The notes beneath the pieces were generated by a model. That model searched no databases, had not been told where the DNA came from, and saw only the letters and a list, made by a program, of their open reading frames with translations. A stretch of 33,978 bases of DNA from positions 1 through 33,978 of the forward strand of contig JAJZSY010000027.1 of the NCBI GenBank assembly GCA_021849425.1. Direction: 5' to 3'. This DNA is from Pseudomonadota bacterium (GTDB lineage: Bacteria > Pseudomonadota > Alphaproteobacteria > Acetobacterales > Acetobacteraceae). Below, one piece after another: positions 7,207 through 17,602 of this stretch (position 1 is the first letter of the stretch; each line of letters starts with the position of its first letter). The position numbers and the translations under genes are program-made.

Positions 7207-8617
7207 TGAAAGCGGTTTTTCCCATCAATTTCCTGCGACGACACTGCGCGAATATGACATTCGCGGCATTGTCGGCGAAACCCTGCACGAGACCGACGCG
7301 TTCGCCATCGGACGCACTTTCGGCTCGATGGTCGCGCGCAAGGGCGGTAGCCGGGTGACCGTTGGCCGCGATGGCCGGCTGTCGTCACCAGCCATGTCAC
7401 GGGCGCTGATCGCCGGGCTGGTGGCGAGCGGGATGCGGGTGACCGATATCGGTTGCGGGCCCACGCCGATGCTGTATTTCGCCGCCACCACCGGCGAGGC
7501 CGATGGCGCGGTGATGGTGACAGGGAGCCACAACCCTTCGAATTACAACGGCTTCAAGATGATGCTCGGGCGCAAGCCGTTCTTCGGCACGCAGATCCAG
7601 GAACTCGGACGGCTCGCCGCGGCGGGCGATGTCGAGCCGGAGCGCGAGGGGGCGGTCGAGGAAAAGGACGTCAGCGACGCCTATCTGGCCCGGCTGCTGG
7701 AGGACTGGGAAGGCGGCGACCGGATGCTCAACGTGGTGTGGGATACCGGCAATGGCGCCGCGGGCGAGATCGTTGCCCGGCTGGTGCAGGCGCTGCCGGG
7801 CAAGCACATGGTGCTGAACGCCGAGATCGACGGGCGGTTCCCTGCGCATCATCCTGACCCGACAGTGCCGAAGAATCTCGAGCAACTGGTGGCCGCGGTG
7901 AAAAAGCAGGGCGCCGATATCGGCATCGCCTTCGACGGCGACGCGGATCGGATCGGCATCGTCGACGATACCGGCGAAATCCTGTTCGGCGACCAGTTCC
8001 TTGTTCTGCTGGCGCGCGACGTGCTGGCCGCGCATCCGGGGGCGACGATCATCGCCGATGTGAAGGCGAGCCAGGTGCTGTTCGACCAGATCGCCGCCGC
8101 CGGCGGCACGCCGCTGATGTGGAAGACCGGCCATTCGCTGATCAAGTCGAAAATGGCGGAGACCGGCGCACCGCTCGCGGGCGAGATGTCCGGCCATATC
8201 TTCTTCGCCGACAAGTGGTACGGGTTCGACGACGCGCTGTATGCCGCGATCCGCGTGCTGAACGCGGTGAACAGGAGCGGCGAGAGCATCTCCACGTTCC
8301 GCAAGAGCCTGCCGCAGGTGATCAACACGCCGGAGCTGCGCTTCGACTGCGCGGAGGACCGGAAATTCGAGGTGGTGGCCGAGGTGGCCGAGCGGCTGCG
8401 GGCGGATGGCGCCACCGTGTCGGAGACCGACGGGGTGCGGGTGACGACCGAGGACGGATGGTGGCTGTTGCGCGCCTCGAACACCCAGGCCGTGCTTGTC
8501 GCGCGGGCGGAAGCCGGATCGGCCGAGGGGCTGGCGCGGCTGAAGCAGATCCTTGCCTCGCAACTCGCGGCCTCGGGCCTCGCGCCGGATTTTTCCGGGG
8601 CGAATGCCGGGCATTAA
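7199..8617 (+). CDS. Phosphomannomutase/phosphoglucomutase
   Basis: Interconverts hexose 1- and 6-phosphates, feeding UDP-glucose (through GalU) and probably GDP-mannose synthesis. At 472 residues it belongs to the AlgC/ManB type of the alpha-D-phosphohexomutases. All four signature loops are present: the phosphoserine loop TGSHNPSNYNGFK with Ser 110, the metal loop DGDADR at 246-251, the sugar-specificity loop GEMSGH at 328-333, and the phosphate loop RASNTQ near the C-terminus. GEMSGH is the version usual in enzymes acting on both mannose and glucose phosphates. It overlaps galU and is followed by an intrinsic terminator. Confidence 0.94.
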   Translation: MHDESGFSHQFPATTLREYDIRGIVGETLHETDAFAIGRTFGSMVARKGGSRVTVGRDGRLSSPAMSRALIAGLVASGMRVTDIGCGPTPMLYFAATTGEADGAVMVTGSHNPSNYNGFKMMLGRKPFFGTQIQELGRLAAAGDVEPEREGAVEEKDVSDAYLARLLEDWEGGDRMLNVVWDTGNGAAGEIVARLVQALPGKHMVLNAEIDGRFPAHHPDPTVPKNLEQLVAAVKKQGADIGIAFDGDADRIGIVDDTGEILFGDQFLVLLARDVLAAHPGATIIADVKASQVLFDQIAAAGGTPLMWKTGHSLIKSKMAETGAPLAGEMSGHIFFADKWYGFDDALYAAIRVLNAVNRSGESISTFRKSLPQVINTPELRFDCAEDRKFEVVAEVAERLRADGATVSETDGVRVTTEDGWWLLRASNTQAVLVARAEAGSAEGLARLKQILASQLAASGLAPDFSGANAGH

Positions 8618-8644
8618 GTCACTGGATCTGAAAGATTGACGATG

Positions 8645-8672
8645 CGCCCCCGGCTGCGACCGGGGGCGTTTT
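8645..8672 (+). terminator. Rho-independent terminator of galU-mutase unit
   Basis: A perfect nine-base-pair stem (CGCCCCCGG / CCGGGGGCG) with the six-base loop CTGCGA is followed directly by TTTT. It lies 28 bases after the mutase stop codon, between two convergent genes. The T-run is only on the plus-strand side, so it ends plus-strand transcription; minus-strand trpS transcripts would meet the stem without a U-tract. Confidence 0.88.
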
Positions 8673-8676
8673 CCAT

Positions 8677-9678
8677 TCAGCGCGCCGGCAACAAGCCGAC
8701 GAGGCGCTCGGCTTCGGCGACGATCGGCTCGGCGATGGCGGCGGCACGGGCAGCGCCGGCCTGGAGCATGCGGTCGATCTCCGCGGGATCGGCGGCGAGG
8801 CGTCTGGTCTCGGCACCGATCGGGGTGAGTTTCTGCACCGCAAGCTCGGTCAGCCGTTCCTTGAACGGGCCGAAGCCGCTGCCGGCGTGCTGGCGCAGAA
8901 CCTCCTCGGCGGTGAGGCCGGCGAGCGCGGCGTAGATGCCGACGAGGTTGCGGGCCTCGGGGCGGGAGTCGAGCTGCGCCGTGCGCTCGGGCAGCGGTTC
9001 CGGGTCGGTCCTGGCGCGGCGGATCTTCTGGGCGATGGCGTCGGCATCGTCGGTGAGGTTGATGCGGCTCTGGTCCGAGGTGTCGGATTTCGACATTTTC
9101 CTGGTGCCGTCGCGCAGGCTCATGATGCGGGCGCTGCCGCCGATGATGCGCGGCGTGATGGCGGGGAAGAATTCCGTTCCGTAATCGTGGTTGAATTTTT
9201 GCGCGATGTCGTTGGCGAGTTCGAGGTGCTGGCTCTGGTCCTCGCCGACGGGCACCTCGGTCGCGTGATAGGCGAGGATGTCGGCGGCCATCAGGTTGGG
9301 ATAGACGAACAGGCCGGTCGAGACGGCCTCGCGGTCCTTGCCGGCCTTGTCCTTGAACTGGGTCATGCGGTTCAGCCAGCCGAAGCGGGCGACGCAGTTG
9401 AAGATCCAGGCGAGGCGCGCATGGGCGTGCACCGCCGACTGGTGGAACAGGATGCTGCGGGCGGGGTCGATGCCGCAGGCGACGAGCAGGGCGGCGTTCA
9501 CCCGCGTCTGCTGGCGCAGCGCCTCGGGCTCGACCCAGACGGTGAGCGCGTGCAGGTCGACCAGGCAATAAATGCCCTCGTTGCCCTCCTGCAGCGCGAC
9601 CCAGTTCTGGATCGCGCCGAGATAATTGCCGAGATGCGCGATTCCGGTGGGCTGGATGCCCGAAAATATGCGTGCCAT
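8677..9678 (-). CDS. trpS: Tryptophan-tRNA ligase
   Basis: Class I synthetase charging tRNA-Trp. The 333-residue protein starts [12 protein letters not shown], the normal TrpRS N-terminus. The HIGH-like motif is TGIAHLGN at 11-18 and KMSKS is at 194-198. The frame stays open 36 codons upstream into murJ, but that extension has no family match, so the ATG at 9678 is chosen. It lies 43 bases behind murJ in the same direction and converges on the terminator of the galU unit. Confidence 0.96.
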   Translation of the reverse strand: MARIFSGIQPTGIAHLGNYLGAIQNWVALQEGNEGIYCLVDLHALTVWVEPEALRQQTRVNAALLVACGIDPARSILFHQSAVHAHARLAWIFNCVARFGWLNRMTQFKDKAGKDREAVSTGLFVYPNLMAADILAYHATEVPVGEDQSQHLELANDIAQKFNHDYGTEFFPAITPRIIGGSARIMSLRDGTRKMSKSDTSDQSRINLTDDADAIAQKIRRARTDPEPLPERTAQLDSRPEARNLVGIYAALAGLTAEEVLRQHAGSGFGPFKERLTELAVQKLTPIGAETRRLAADPAEIDRMLQAGAARAAAIAEPIVAEAERLVGLLPAR

Positions 9679-9721
9679 GCCCACTGTATCAGCGCGCTTC
9701 GCCGGCCCGGTCAAGCGCCGT

Positions 9722-11254
9722 TCAGGCGGGTTTGGGGCGGCGCAGGAACAGGCGCAGCTCCGCCGGGCGGATGGCGCCAAGGACAACGCCGGCGAGCGCG
9801 AAAACCGCGAGGCCGGCGGCGATCAGCAGGGCGAGGCTGGCGATCGGGGGCAGATGCATCAGCGCGGTGCGGCGCAGGGCGAGCAGGGCGAGAGCCATCA
9901 GCCCGCTCGCCAGCGCGATGGCGAGGATGCGGCGGGCAAGCGCGCGGTCGGGCGCGAAATCGGCGCGGCGGCGGAGCAGGAGGGCGAGGGCGAGGGCGTT
10001 GAACCAGGCGGCGAGGCTGGTGGAGAGCGCAATGCCGACCTGTTGCAGCGGGTGCATCAGGGCGAGGTTGAGGGCGAGGTTGATCGCGACCGCGGCAAGC
10101 CCGGTCTTGACCGGGGTGGAGGTGTCGCCGCGGGCGAAGAATCCGGGAGCGAACAGCTTCACCAGCACGAAGGCGGGGAGGCCGAAGGCGTAGACGGCGA
10201 GGGCGGCGGCGCTGCGGGCAGCGTCGGCGTCGGAAAAGGCGCCGTGGGCGAAGAGCGTGTGCATCACCGGCAGGCCGATCGCTGCCAGCGCGGCGGCGGC
10301 GGGCAAAGTGAGGAGCAGCGAGACCGCGATGGCGCGGTTGAGCGACCCGCGGGCGGCGTCGGTCTCGTTGCGGCGGAACTGGCGCGAGAGGGTCGGTAGC
10401 AGCACGGTGCCGACCGCGGTGCCGATGACGCCGAGGGGGAGCTGGTTCACCCGGTCGGCATAATACAGCACGGAGACGGTGCCGGTGGGCAGCAGCGAGG
10501 CAATGATGGTGTCCACAGTAAGATTGAGCTGGGTGACGCCGGCGCCGATCAACCCCGGGCCGAGGCGGCGCAGCACGGTGCGTGCCCCCGGCGTGAGGCG
10601 CGGAACGCGCAGGCGCAGCGGCGAGCCGGCGCGGGCGAGCGCCCAGGCGAGCAACACGAACTGCACGATCCCCGACAGGGCGACGCCATAGGCCAGCGCC
10701 TCGGGCACGCGCTGGCCGGCGGCGTGCAGGATCAGCAGGGTCGCAATGATGCAGACATTGAACAGGATGGGGGCTGCCGAGGCGGCGGCGAAATGGCCGC
10801 GCGCGTTCAGCACGCCGGAGAACAGGGCGCAGAGGCAGATCAGCCAGAGATAGGGGAAGGTGATGCGCGAGAGCCGGACCGCGAGGGCGAATTTCGCCGG
10901 GTCGGCGCGGAAGCCGGGGGCCAGAACGTCCAGCACCAGGGGCATGAACACGAGGCCGAGAATGGTGAGGGCGAAGAGAAACACCGCCATGATCGCGGTG
11001 ACCTCCTCGGCGAGGCGGCGGGCCGGGGCCTCACCCTCCTGCGCGAGGGCGCCGGCATAGGCGGGAATGAAGGCGGCGCTGAACGCGCCCTCGCCGAACA
11101 GGCGGCGGAACAGGTTGGGCAGGCGCAGCGCCACGAAGAACGCATCCGCCGCCGGGCCGGCGCCGAGCAGGGCGGCGATCAGGATATCGCGCGCGAAGCC
11201 GAGCACCCGGCTGCCCATCGTCCAGGCGCCCACGGTCAGCGCATTGCGCAGCAT
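9722..11254 (-). CDS. murJ: Lipid II flippase MurJ
   Basis: Polytopic inner-membrane protein of the MOP exporter superfamily that moves lipid II across the membrane for peptidoglycan synthesis. The 510-residue length is standard. Seen: the N-terminal [11 protein letters not shown] with its conserved Arg, [25 protein letters not shown] with the conserved Asp and Arg of the central cavity, AFIPAY, and many hydrophobic spans (14 expected). The ATG at 11254 has GAGGAG upstream; a longer open frame reaches 11548 but overlaps the next gene and is not family-like. Neighbours are trpS downstream and a CHAP lipoprotein upstream. Confidence 0.95.
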   Translation of the reverse strand: MLRNALTVGAWTMGSRVLGFARDILIAALLGAGPAADAFFVALRLPNLFRRLFGEGAFSAAFIPAYAGALAQEGEAPARRLAEEVTAIMAVFLFALTILGLVFMPLVLDVLAPGFRADPAKFALAVRLSRITFPYLWLICLCALFSGVLNARGHFAAASAAPILFNVCIIATLLILHAAGQRVPEALAYGVALSGIVQFVLLAWALARAGSPLRLRVPRLTPGARTVLRRLGPGLIGAGVTQLNLTVDTIIASLLPTGTVSVLYYADRVNQLPLGVIGTAVGTVLLPTLSRQFRRNETDAARGSLNRAIAVSLLLTLPAAAALAAIGLPVMHTLFAHGAFSDADAARSAAALAVYAFGLPAFVLVKLFAPGFFARGDTSTPVKTGLAAVAINLALNLALMHPLQQVGIALSTSLAAWFNALALALLLRRRADFAPDRALARRILAIALASGLMALALLALRRTALMHLPPIASLALLIAAGLAVFALAGVVLGAIRPAELRLFLRRPKPA

Positions 11255-11309
11255 TCTCGCTCCTCGGCGGTTGGCGCCCGGCCGGATCGGCCGGAACGAG
11301 CGCAGAGCA

Positions 11310-11798
11310 TTAGCGGGTGGCGGGGACGGTTTCCAGCCTTGGACCGGCGGGGAGGATGAAGCCGTCGGTGGGATAGATGGTGCGGCCGGGTTCGCGATCC
11401 GGCGCGTACCACACGCGCACGGAAGTCCAGTCGTTCGCGGGCGAGACGTCGAGCACCGGGGTGGCGCGCTGGATGCGGCCGGGCAGCCAGTTGGCCTGGG
11501 TGACGAGGATTTCGCGGGGGCCCAGCACTTGTGTGACGACGGCGACATGGCCCGCGGTCATCGCGCCGTGGCGGCGGAAGACCAGCACGGCGCCGGGGAC
11601 GGGGCGATGCGCGCGGGGGTAGCGCCCGTCGGCCTCGGCCCACCAGCGCCAGGCGTTGCCGGTGAGCTCGATGCCGGAGACGGCGCGGGCATAGGGCACG
11701 CAGGTGAGCGTGGTCGGGGTGCCGTATCCGGCGAAGCGCGAACTGGCGCAGGCGGCGAGCAGCAGCGGCGCCGCGAGGGCGGGCAGAGCGAGTCGCAT
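11310..11798 (-). CDS. CHAP-domain lipoprotein, putative cell-wall amidase/peptidase
   Basis: A 162-residue secreted protein. The N-terminus is a lipoprotein signal peptide with lipobox LAAC, so Cys 17 would be lipidated and the protein held on the periplasmic side of a membrane. The rest resembles a CHAP (cysteine, histidine-dependent amidohydrolase/peptidase) domain: nucleophile Cys 33 in LTCVPYARAVSGI, NAWRWW, then PGAVLVFRRHG and TAGHVAVV with the catalytic His. CHAP enzymes cut peptidoglycan peptides or amide bonds. Placement 55 bases upstream of murJ, same direction, fits a cell-envelope role. It diverges from the phosphatase gene with only 29 bases between start codons. Confidence 0.8.
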   Translation of the reverse strand: MRLALPALAAPLLLAACASSRFAGYGTPTTLTCVPYARAVSGIELTGNAWRWWAEADGRYPRAHRPVPGAVLVFRRHGAMTAGHVAVVTQVLGPREILVTQANWLPGRIQRATPVLDVSPANDWTSVRVWYAPDREPGRTIYPTDGFILPAGPRLETVPATR

Positions 11799-11827
11799 GA
11801 CCCGAGAATACCTGCTAGTCAGCCGTC

Positions 11828-12517
11828 ATGGATACGATTTTCCACGGCGACCTGTCGACCCCGGCGGGGCGGCGCAATGCCTGGATCGACGCGCTATTCG
11901 TCGACCACGCCGTGCTGCGGCTGGGCTGGACCAATTTCGCGCCGGTGAAGCCGGGCGCGCTGTATCGCTCGAACCATCCGGTGCCGTTCCAGCTGGCGAA
12001 ATTTCGCCGCCGTGTCGGGATCAACACGCTGATCAACCTGCGCGGCGAGTGCCGCAACGGCTCGGACGCGCTCTCGCGCGAGGCGGCGCGGCAGCTCGGG
12101 CTCGATTTCTACGACATGGCGCTGGAATCGCGCGGCGCGCCGCATCGTGACCGCATCCTGCGGCTGGCCGAGATCATCCGCACGATGCGGCGGCCGGCGC
12201 TGGTCCACTGCAAATCCGGCGCCGACCGGGCGGGGATCGCGAGTGCGTTGTTCGTGCTGATCGAGGGCGGCAGCGTCGCCGAGGCGCGGCGGCAGCTGAG
12301 CCTGCGCTTCGGCCACATCCGACAGTCGAACACTGGAATTCTGGACGCCTTCCTCGACATGTACGAGGAGGAGGGCGGCGGAATGGCCTTTCTCGACTGG
12401 GTGCGCGACGTCTACCGCGAACAGGCGCTGCGCGAGCGCTATGCGCGCGAAACGCGGAACCGGCCGGGCCGGCGGATCGCACGGTTCGTCAACGACAGGC
12501 TGCTCGCCCGGGAGTGA
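11828..12517 (+). CDS. Tyrosine/dual-specificity phosphatase-like protein
   Basis: A 229-residue soluble protein with the CX5R phosphatase loop HCKSGADR (Cys 128 nucleophile, Arg 134). The preceding segment is LYRSNHPVPFQLAKFRRRVGINTLINLRGE, typical of bacterial dual-specificity-like tyrosine phosphatases. It could dephosphorylate proteins or phosphoinositide-like or nucleotide substrates; the sequence does not decide. The C-terminal ~40 residues are Arg-rich and charged. It stands alone on the plus strand, divergent from the CHAP lipoprotein and convergent with the DUF4167 gene. Confidence 0.82.
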   Translation: MDTIFHGDLSTPAGRRNAWIDALFVDHAVLRLGWTNFAPVKPGALYRSNHPVPFQLAKFRRRVGINTLINLRGECRNGSDALSREAARQLGLDFYDMALESRGAPHRDRILRLAEIIRTMRRPALVHCKSGADRAGIASALFVLIEGGSVAEARRQLSLRFGHIRQSNTGILDAFLDMYEEEGGGMAFLDWVRDVYREQALRERYARETRNRPGRRIARFVNDRLLARE

Positions 12518-12550
12518 CCGGGCGGCGGCGCGGGCGGTTCCGGTGGGCGG

Positions 12551-12985
12551 TCAGACCTCGGGCGGCGCTGCGCTGATCGGGATTTCGCGGGCTTCGGTGG
12601 AAGGCTGGTCGCCAAGGCCGGGAGCAGCTTCACCGAGATCCTGATCGTCCTGCGACTCGGCGGACTGCGGGGCGTCGTTACGCCGTGCATGACCATTGCC
12701 GTGCTGGGCTTGAGCGGCCTGGTTCATGGCTGAAATAATGCGAAAATAATGCTCAGCATACTGGAAATAGCTTTCGGCGAGAACCCTGTCGCCGGCGCTC
12801 GAAGCGTCGCGGCCGAGTTGCTGATACTTGTCATAAAGCTGCTGGGCGGTGCCGCGGACCCGCTGTTCGGGGCCGTTGCTGTCGAAGACGTGGTTGCGGT
12901 TCAGCGGGGTGCCCCCCTGATAGCTGCGGAAAGAGCCGCCGCCGCCACCACGATTGTTGCGCCCGCGCATACGTTTGATGTTCAT
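12551..12985 (-). CDS. DUF4167 domain protein
   Basis: A 144-residue basic-then-acidic protein. Residues 1-75 form the DUF4167 domain: a Gly/Arg-rich RGRNNRGGGGG tail, then NRNHVFDSNGPEQRVRGTAQQLYDKYQQLGRDA and SYFQYAEHYFRIISAMN. The remainder is low-complexity and acidic. The domain is found almost only in alphaproteobacteria, commonly next to prmC, as here; its function is unknown to me. The N-terminal RGG-like stretch suggests nucleic-acid binding (inference). It is separated from prmC by a 241-base structured gap. Confidence 0.85.
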   Translation of the reverse strand: MNIKRMRGRNNRGGGGGSFRSYQGGTPLNRNHVFDSNGPEQRVRGTAQQLYDKYQQLGRDASSAGDRVLAESYFQYAEHYFRIISAMNQAAQAQHGNGHARRNDAPQSAESQDDQDLGEAAPGLGDQPSTEAREIPISAAPPEV

Positions 12986-13088
12986 CGAGTTTCGGTATCC
13001 TGTTGCAGTGCGACCATGCGCGTGCCGGACCGTCGTTTCCCTGGTCGAGGCCGGGCAGCGTCTTTCATGGTGTGGTCGTTCAAACGAG

Positions 13089-13178
13089 TTCGATACGGCA
13101 TCTGCGGAACCGGCACCGCTTCGCGGGACGAAGCGGTCGGGAACCCGCCGTTCCAGCCTCGTGAGACCGGGTATCGAA
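13089..13178 (-). other. Structured leader between prmC and the DUF4167 gene
   Basis: Within the gene-free 12986-13226 there is a perfect nine-base inverted repeat, ACCGCTTCG / CGAAGCGGT, at 13115-13123 and 13129-13137 with a five-base loop. It is enclosed by an outer inverted repeat TTCGATAC / GTATCGAA at 13089-13096 and 13171-13178. There is no T-tract, so an intrinsic terminator is unlikely. It may be a folded 5' leader of the DUF4167 mRNA or a processing site (inference). No riboswitch class is recognised. Confidence 0.35.
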
Positions 13179-13226
13179 TACGGAATTGTTATCTAGTCTG
13201 ATTCGGCCGGAACGCCAAATGGTTTT

Positions 13227-14065
13227 TCACGAATATTTTCCCGCCCCAGACATGAGCACGGCGCGGGGGATTCCCGCAAGGTCGGGCGCGGCGATCGCGT
13301 CCAGCCCATGCGCGGCGGCCAGCGCGATGAGCGGCTCGGCCTGGCCGATGCCGGCTTCGAGAACGGCAATGCCGCCAGAGGCGAGCAGGCGGGGCAGATC
13401 GGCGACGATGCGGCGATAGGCATCGAACCCGTCCGCACCGCCATCGAGGGCGGAGGCGGGTTCGTGGGCGGCGACTTCCGCCATCAGGTCGGGAATGTCG
13501 GCGCTCGGGATATAGGGCGGGTTGGCGAGGATGAGGTCGAAGCGGCCGGCGAGGGCGTCCGCCCAGTCGCCGCAGCAGAAGGCGGCGCGGGCGGCAAGGC
13601 CGGTGCGGGCGGCGTTGGCGCGGGCCAGCGCGCAGGCCGCGGGCACGCGGTCGATGCCAAGTCCGAAGGCGTCGGGATATTCGGCGAGGGCGGCGAGGAG
13701 CAGGGCGCCGGTGCCGGTGCCGAGATCGAGGATCGTGCGGATCTTGTTCCGCTCAGGGCGGTGGCGCAGCGCGGCTTCGATGAGGGTTTCGGTGTCCGGC
13801 CGCGGGATGAGCGTTGCCGGCGAGACGGCGAGGTCGAGGCTCCAGAACCCCTTCGCGCCGGTGATGTAGGCGAGCGGCTCGCGGGCGGCGCGGCGGCGGG
13901 CGAGGGCGAAGGCGGGTTCAGGATCGACGTCGTCAAGCGCCCAGAGCGAAGCGAGATCGACGCCGAGCGCGTGGGCGAGGATGAGTCGTGCCTCGCGGGT
14001 CGGGTTCTCGACGCCGCCCGCCGCGAGGATGCGGCCGAGTTCGCGCAGGGCCTCGGTGGTCGGAA

Positions 14066-14069
<4 letters not shown>
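13227..14069 (-). CDS. prmC: Release factor glutamine methyltransferase PrmC (HemK)
   Basis: Methylates the Gln of the GGQ motif of release factors RF1 and RF2 using S-adenosylmethionine. The 280-residue protein has the N-terminal helical domain, LIPRPDTE at 88-94, the SAM-binding DLGTGTG at 115-121 and the substrate-binding NPPY at 183-186. It starts within the prfA stop (ATGA overlap), so it is translationally coupled to its own substrate's gene. Confidence 0.96.
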
Positions 14070-15124
<1,055 letters not shown>

Positions 15125-15136
15125 CGCGTCAGCGGG

Positions 15137-16372
15137 TCATCCGAGGGCGGCGAGCAGTTCGGCGCGGGGGAGTTCGCGCTGGGCGCCGTCATCGAGGGTT
15201 TTGAGAGTCACGGCGCCGCGGGCAAGCTCGTCCGGGCCGATCAGCACGGCGGCGCGGGCGTTGATGCGGTTGGCGCGTTCGAGACGCTTCTTCATGTTGC
15301 CGCGATAGGCGACCTCGGCGGCGATGCCGGCGCGGCGGAGGGTGGCGAGGATCTCGATAGCGGCGATCTGCTCCGCCTCGCCCATCGGGATGACGGCGAC
15401 GGGGCGCGGCGTGGCGGGGGTTGCGGCCAGCAGCATGGCGAGGCGCTCGATGCCGGCCGCCCAGCCGACGCCGGGGGTGGGCGGGCCGCCCATCTGCTCG
15501 ACCAGCTGGTCGTAGCGGCCGCCGCCGAGCACGGTGCCCTGCGCGCCGAGGGCGGTGGAGACGAATTCGAAGGCGGTGTGGTTGTAGTAGTCGAAACCGC
15601 GGACGATGCGCGGGTTCTCGACGAAGGCGATGCCGAAGGCGGAAAGCGCGGCTTTCAGACCGTCGTAGAACGCGGCGGAGGCGGGGTTCAGGTGGTCGTG
15701 GATCCGCGGGGCGTCGGCGAGGAGGCGGATGTCGTTCGCATCCTTGGTGTCGAGGATGCGGAGCGGGTTCTTGACCAGGCGGACCTTGCTCTCGGCGGAA
15801 AGCTCGGATTCGTAGCGCGAGAGATAATCGACCAGGGCGGTGCGGTAGGCATCGCGGCTGTCGCGGTCGCCGAGCGTGTTGATGTGCAGGGTGATGCTGG
15901 CGCCGACGCCGAGCTCGTCGAGGATCTGCTGGCCGCAGGCGATCGCCTCGGCATCGGCGAGCGGTTCGGCGGCGCCGATGATTTCGAGGCCGATCTGGTG
16001 GAACTGGCGGTAGCGGCCCTTCTGCGGGCGCTCGTAGCGGAACATCGGGCCCTGGTAGAAGATTTTCTGCGGCAGGGTCTGGGTGAGGCCGTTGGAGACC
16101 AGGGCGCGGCAGACGCCGGCGGTGCCCTCGGGGCGCAGGGTCACGGATTCGCCGGAGCGATCCTCGAAAGTGTACATCTCCTTGGTCACCACGTCCGAGG
16201 TTTCGCCCAAGTTGCGGGCGAAGACGGAGGTCAGCTCGAAGACCGGCGTGGCCCATTCGGCGGCGCCGTAGAGGCCGGCGACGCGGCGGGCGGTCTCGAT
16301 CACGTGGTGATGCCGGCGCGCGTCCTCGCCGATGATGTCCTGGGTGCCGCGCACGGGCTGGGGTTTGGTCAA
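15137..16372 (-). CDS. hisS: Histidine-tRNA ligase
   Basis: Class II synthetase charging tRNA-His. The 411-residue protein has the N-terminal [11 protein letters not shown] motif, TLRPEGT at 78-84, motif 2 [16 protein letters not shown] at 111-126, the histidine-specific [12 protein letters not shown] loop, and motif 3 in [17 protein letters not shown]-terminal anticodon-binding domain follows. It shares an orientation with ispG 83 bases upstream and prfA downstream. Confidence 0.97.
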   Translation of the reverse strand: MTKPQPVRGTQDIIGEDARRHHHVIETARRVAGLYGAAEWATPVFELTSVFARNLGETSDVVTKEMYTFEDRSGESVTLRPEGTAGVCRALVSNGLTQTLPQKIFYQGPMFRYERPQKGRYRQFHQIGLEIIGAAEPLADAEAIACGQQILDELGVGASITLHINTLGDRDSRDAYRTALVDYLSRYESELSAESKVRLVKNPLRILDTKDANDIRLLADAPRIHDHLNPASAAFYDGLKAALSAFGIAFVENPRIVRGFDYYNHTAFEFVSTALGAQGTVLGGGRYDQLVEQMGGPPTPGVGWAAGIERLAMLLAATPATPRPVAVIPMGEAEQIAAIEILATLRRAGIAAEVAYRGNMKKRLERANRINARAAVLIGPDELARGAVTLKTLDDGAQRELPRAELLAALG

Positions 16373-16455
16373 GGCGCAAATCCTTCAGACGACGGAGATT
16401 GCCCGTGGTTTGCCGGAAATCGCCGCCGCTGAACAGTCCGGGATGCGCGGGCGGG

Positions 16456-17580
16456 CTATTCCGCCGCCTGTTTCGCTGCCGCCTTTTCCTCGCGCAGGCG
16501 GGCGGCGCGCTGTTCGACCAGCTCGACGACATGGTCGATCATCGAGGCCCCCTCGACCGTGTGGTCGGTCTTGCCGGCGGCGTAGACCATGTGACGGCCA
16601 TTGCCGCCGCCGGTCACGCCGAGATCGGTCATCAGCGCCTCGCCGGGCCCGTTGACCACGCAGCCGATGATCGAGAGGGTGATCGGCTCCTCGATATGGG
16701 CGAGGCGGTCTTCGAGCTGGGCCACCGTGTCGATCACGTTGAAGCCCTGGCGGGCGCAGGAGGGGCAGGAGATGACGCGCACGCCGCGATGGCGGATGCC
16801 GAGCGATTTCAGGATGTCCCAGCCGACCGCGACCTCTTCCTCCGGCTCGGCGGAGAGGGAGACGCGCATCGTGTCGCCGATGCCGGCCCACAGCAGCGAG
16901 CCGAGGCCGATCGAGGATTTGACCGTCCCGGTCCGCCGTCCGCCGGCCTCGGTGATGCCGATGTGAAGCGGGTGGTCGCAGACCTCGGCGAGCTGCTGGT
17001 AGGCGGCGACGGCCATGAACACGTCGGATGCCTTCACGCTGATCTTGAATTCGTGGAAGTCGTGATCCTGCAGGATCTTCGCGTGTTCGAGGGCGGATTC
17101 GACCAGCGCGTCGGGGTTCGGCTCGCCGTATTTCTCGAGCAGATGCTTCTCCAGCGAACCCGCATTGACGCCGATGCGGATCGAGCAGCCGTGATCGCGG
17201 GCAGCAGCGACGACCTCGCGCACGCGCTCGGCGCTGCCGATATTGCCGGGGTTGATGCGCAGGCAGGCCGCCCCCGCCTTCGCCGCCTCGATCGCGCGGC
17301 GGTAGTGGAAATGGATGTCGGCGACGATGGGGACGTTCACCTGCTTCACGATGTCGGCAAGGGCGGCGGTGGCCGCCTCGTCGGGGCAGGAGACGCGGAC
17401 GATGTCGACTCCGGCGCGCTCGGCGCGGTGGATCTGCGCGACCGTGGCCGCGACATCGTCGGTCGGCGTGTTGGTCATGGTCTGCACGGTGATCGGCGCG
17501 TCGCCGCCGACCTTGACCGGGCCGACGCTGATCTGCCGCGATTTGCGGCGGACGATCTGCTGGTATTCGCGGTAGTTCAT
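16456..17580 (-). CDS. ispG: 4-hydroxy-3-methylbut-2-enyl diphosphate synthase (IspG/GcpE)
   Basis: Next-to-last step of the non-mevalonate isoprenoid pathway: reductive conversion of MEcPP to HMBPP using a [4Fe-4S] cluster. The 374-residue length fits the bacterial form. Cluster ligands are Cys 272, Cys 275 and Cys 307 with Glu 314 ([15 protein letters not shown]). The start at 17580 gives [17 protein letters not shown], as expected; the frame is open further upstream but only with Pro/Arg-rich shadow sequence. It begins 22 bases after the stop of the RodZ-like gene, so the two are probably one transcript. Confidence 0.95.
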   Translation of the reverse strand: MNYREYQQIVRRKSRQISVGPVKVGGDAPITVQTMTNTPTDDVAATVAQIHRAERAGVDIVRVSCPDEAATAALADIVKQVNVPIVADIHFHYRRAIEAAKAGAACLRINPGNIGSAERVREVVAAARDHGCSIRIGVNAGSLEKHLLEKYGEPNPDALVESALEHAKILQDHDFHEFKISVKASDVFMAVAAYQQLAEVCDHPLHIGITEAGGRRTGTVKSSIGLGSLLWAGIGDTMRVSLSAEPEEEVAVGWDILKSLGIRHRGVRVISCPSCARQGFNVIDTVAQLEDRLAHIEEPITLSIIGCVVNGPGEALMTDLGVTGGGNGRHMVYAAGKTDHTVEGASMIDHVVELVEQRAARLREEKAAAKQAAE

Positions 17581-17602
17581 CGGGCTCGCTTCCGTGGAGG
17601 GG

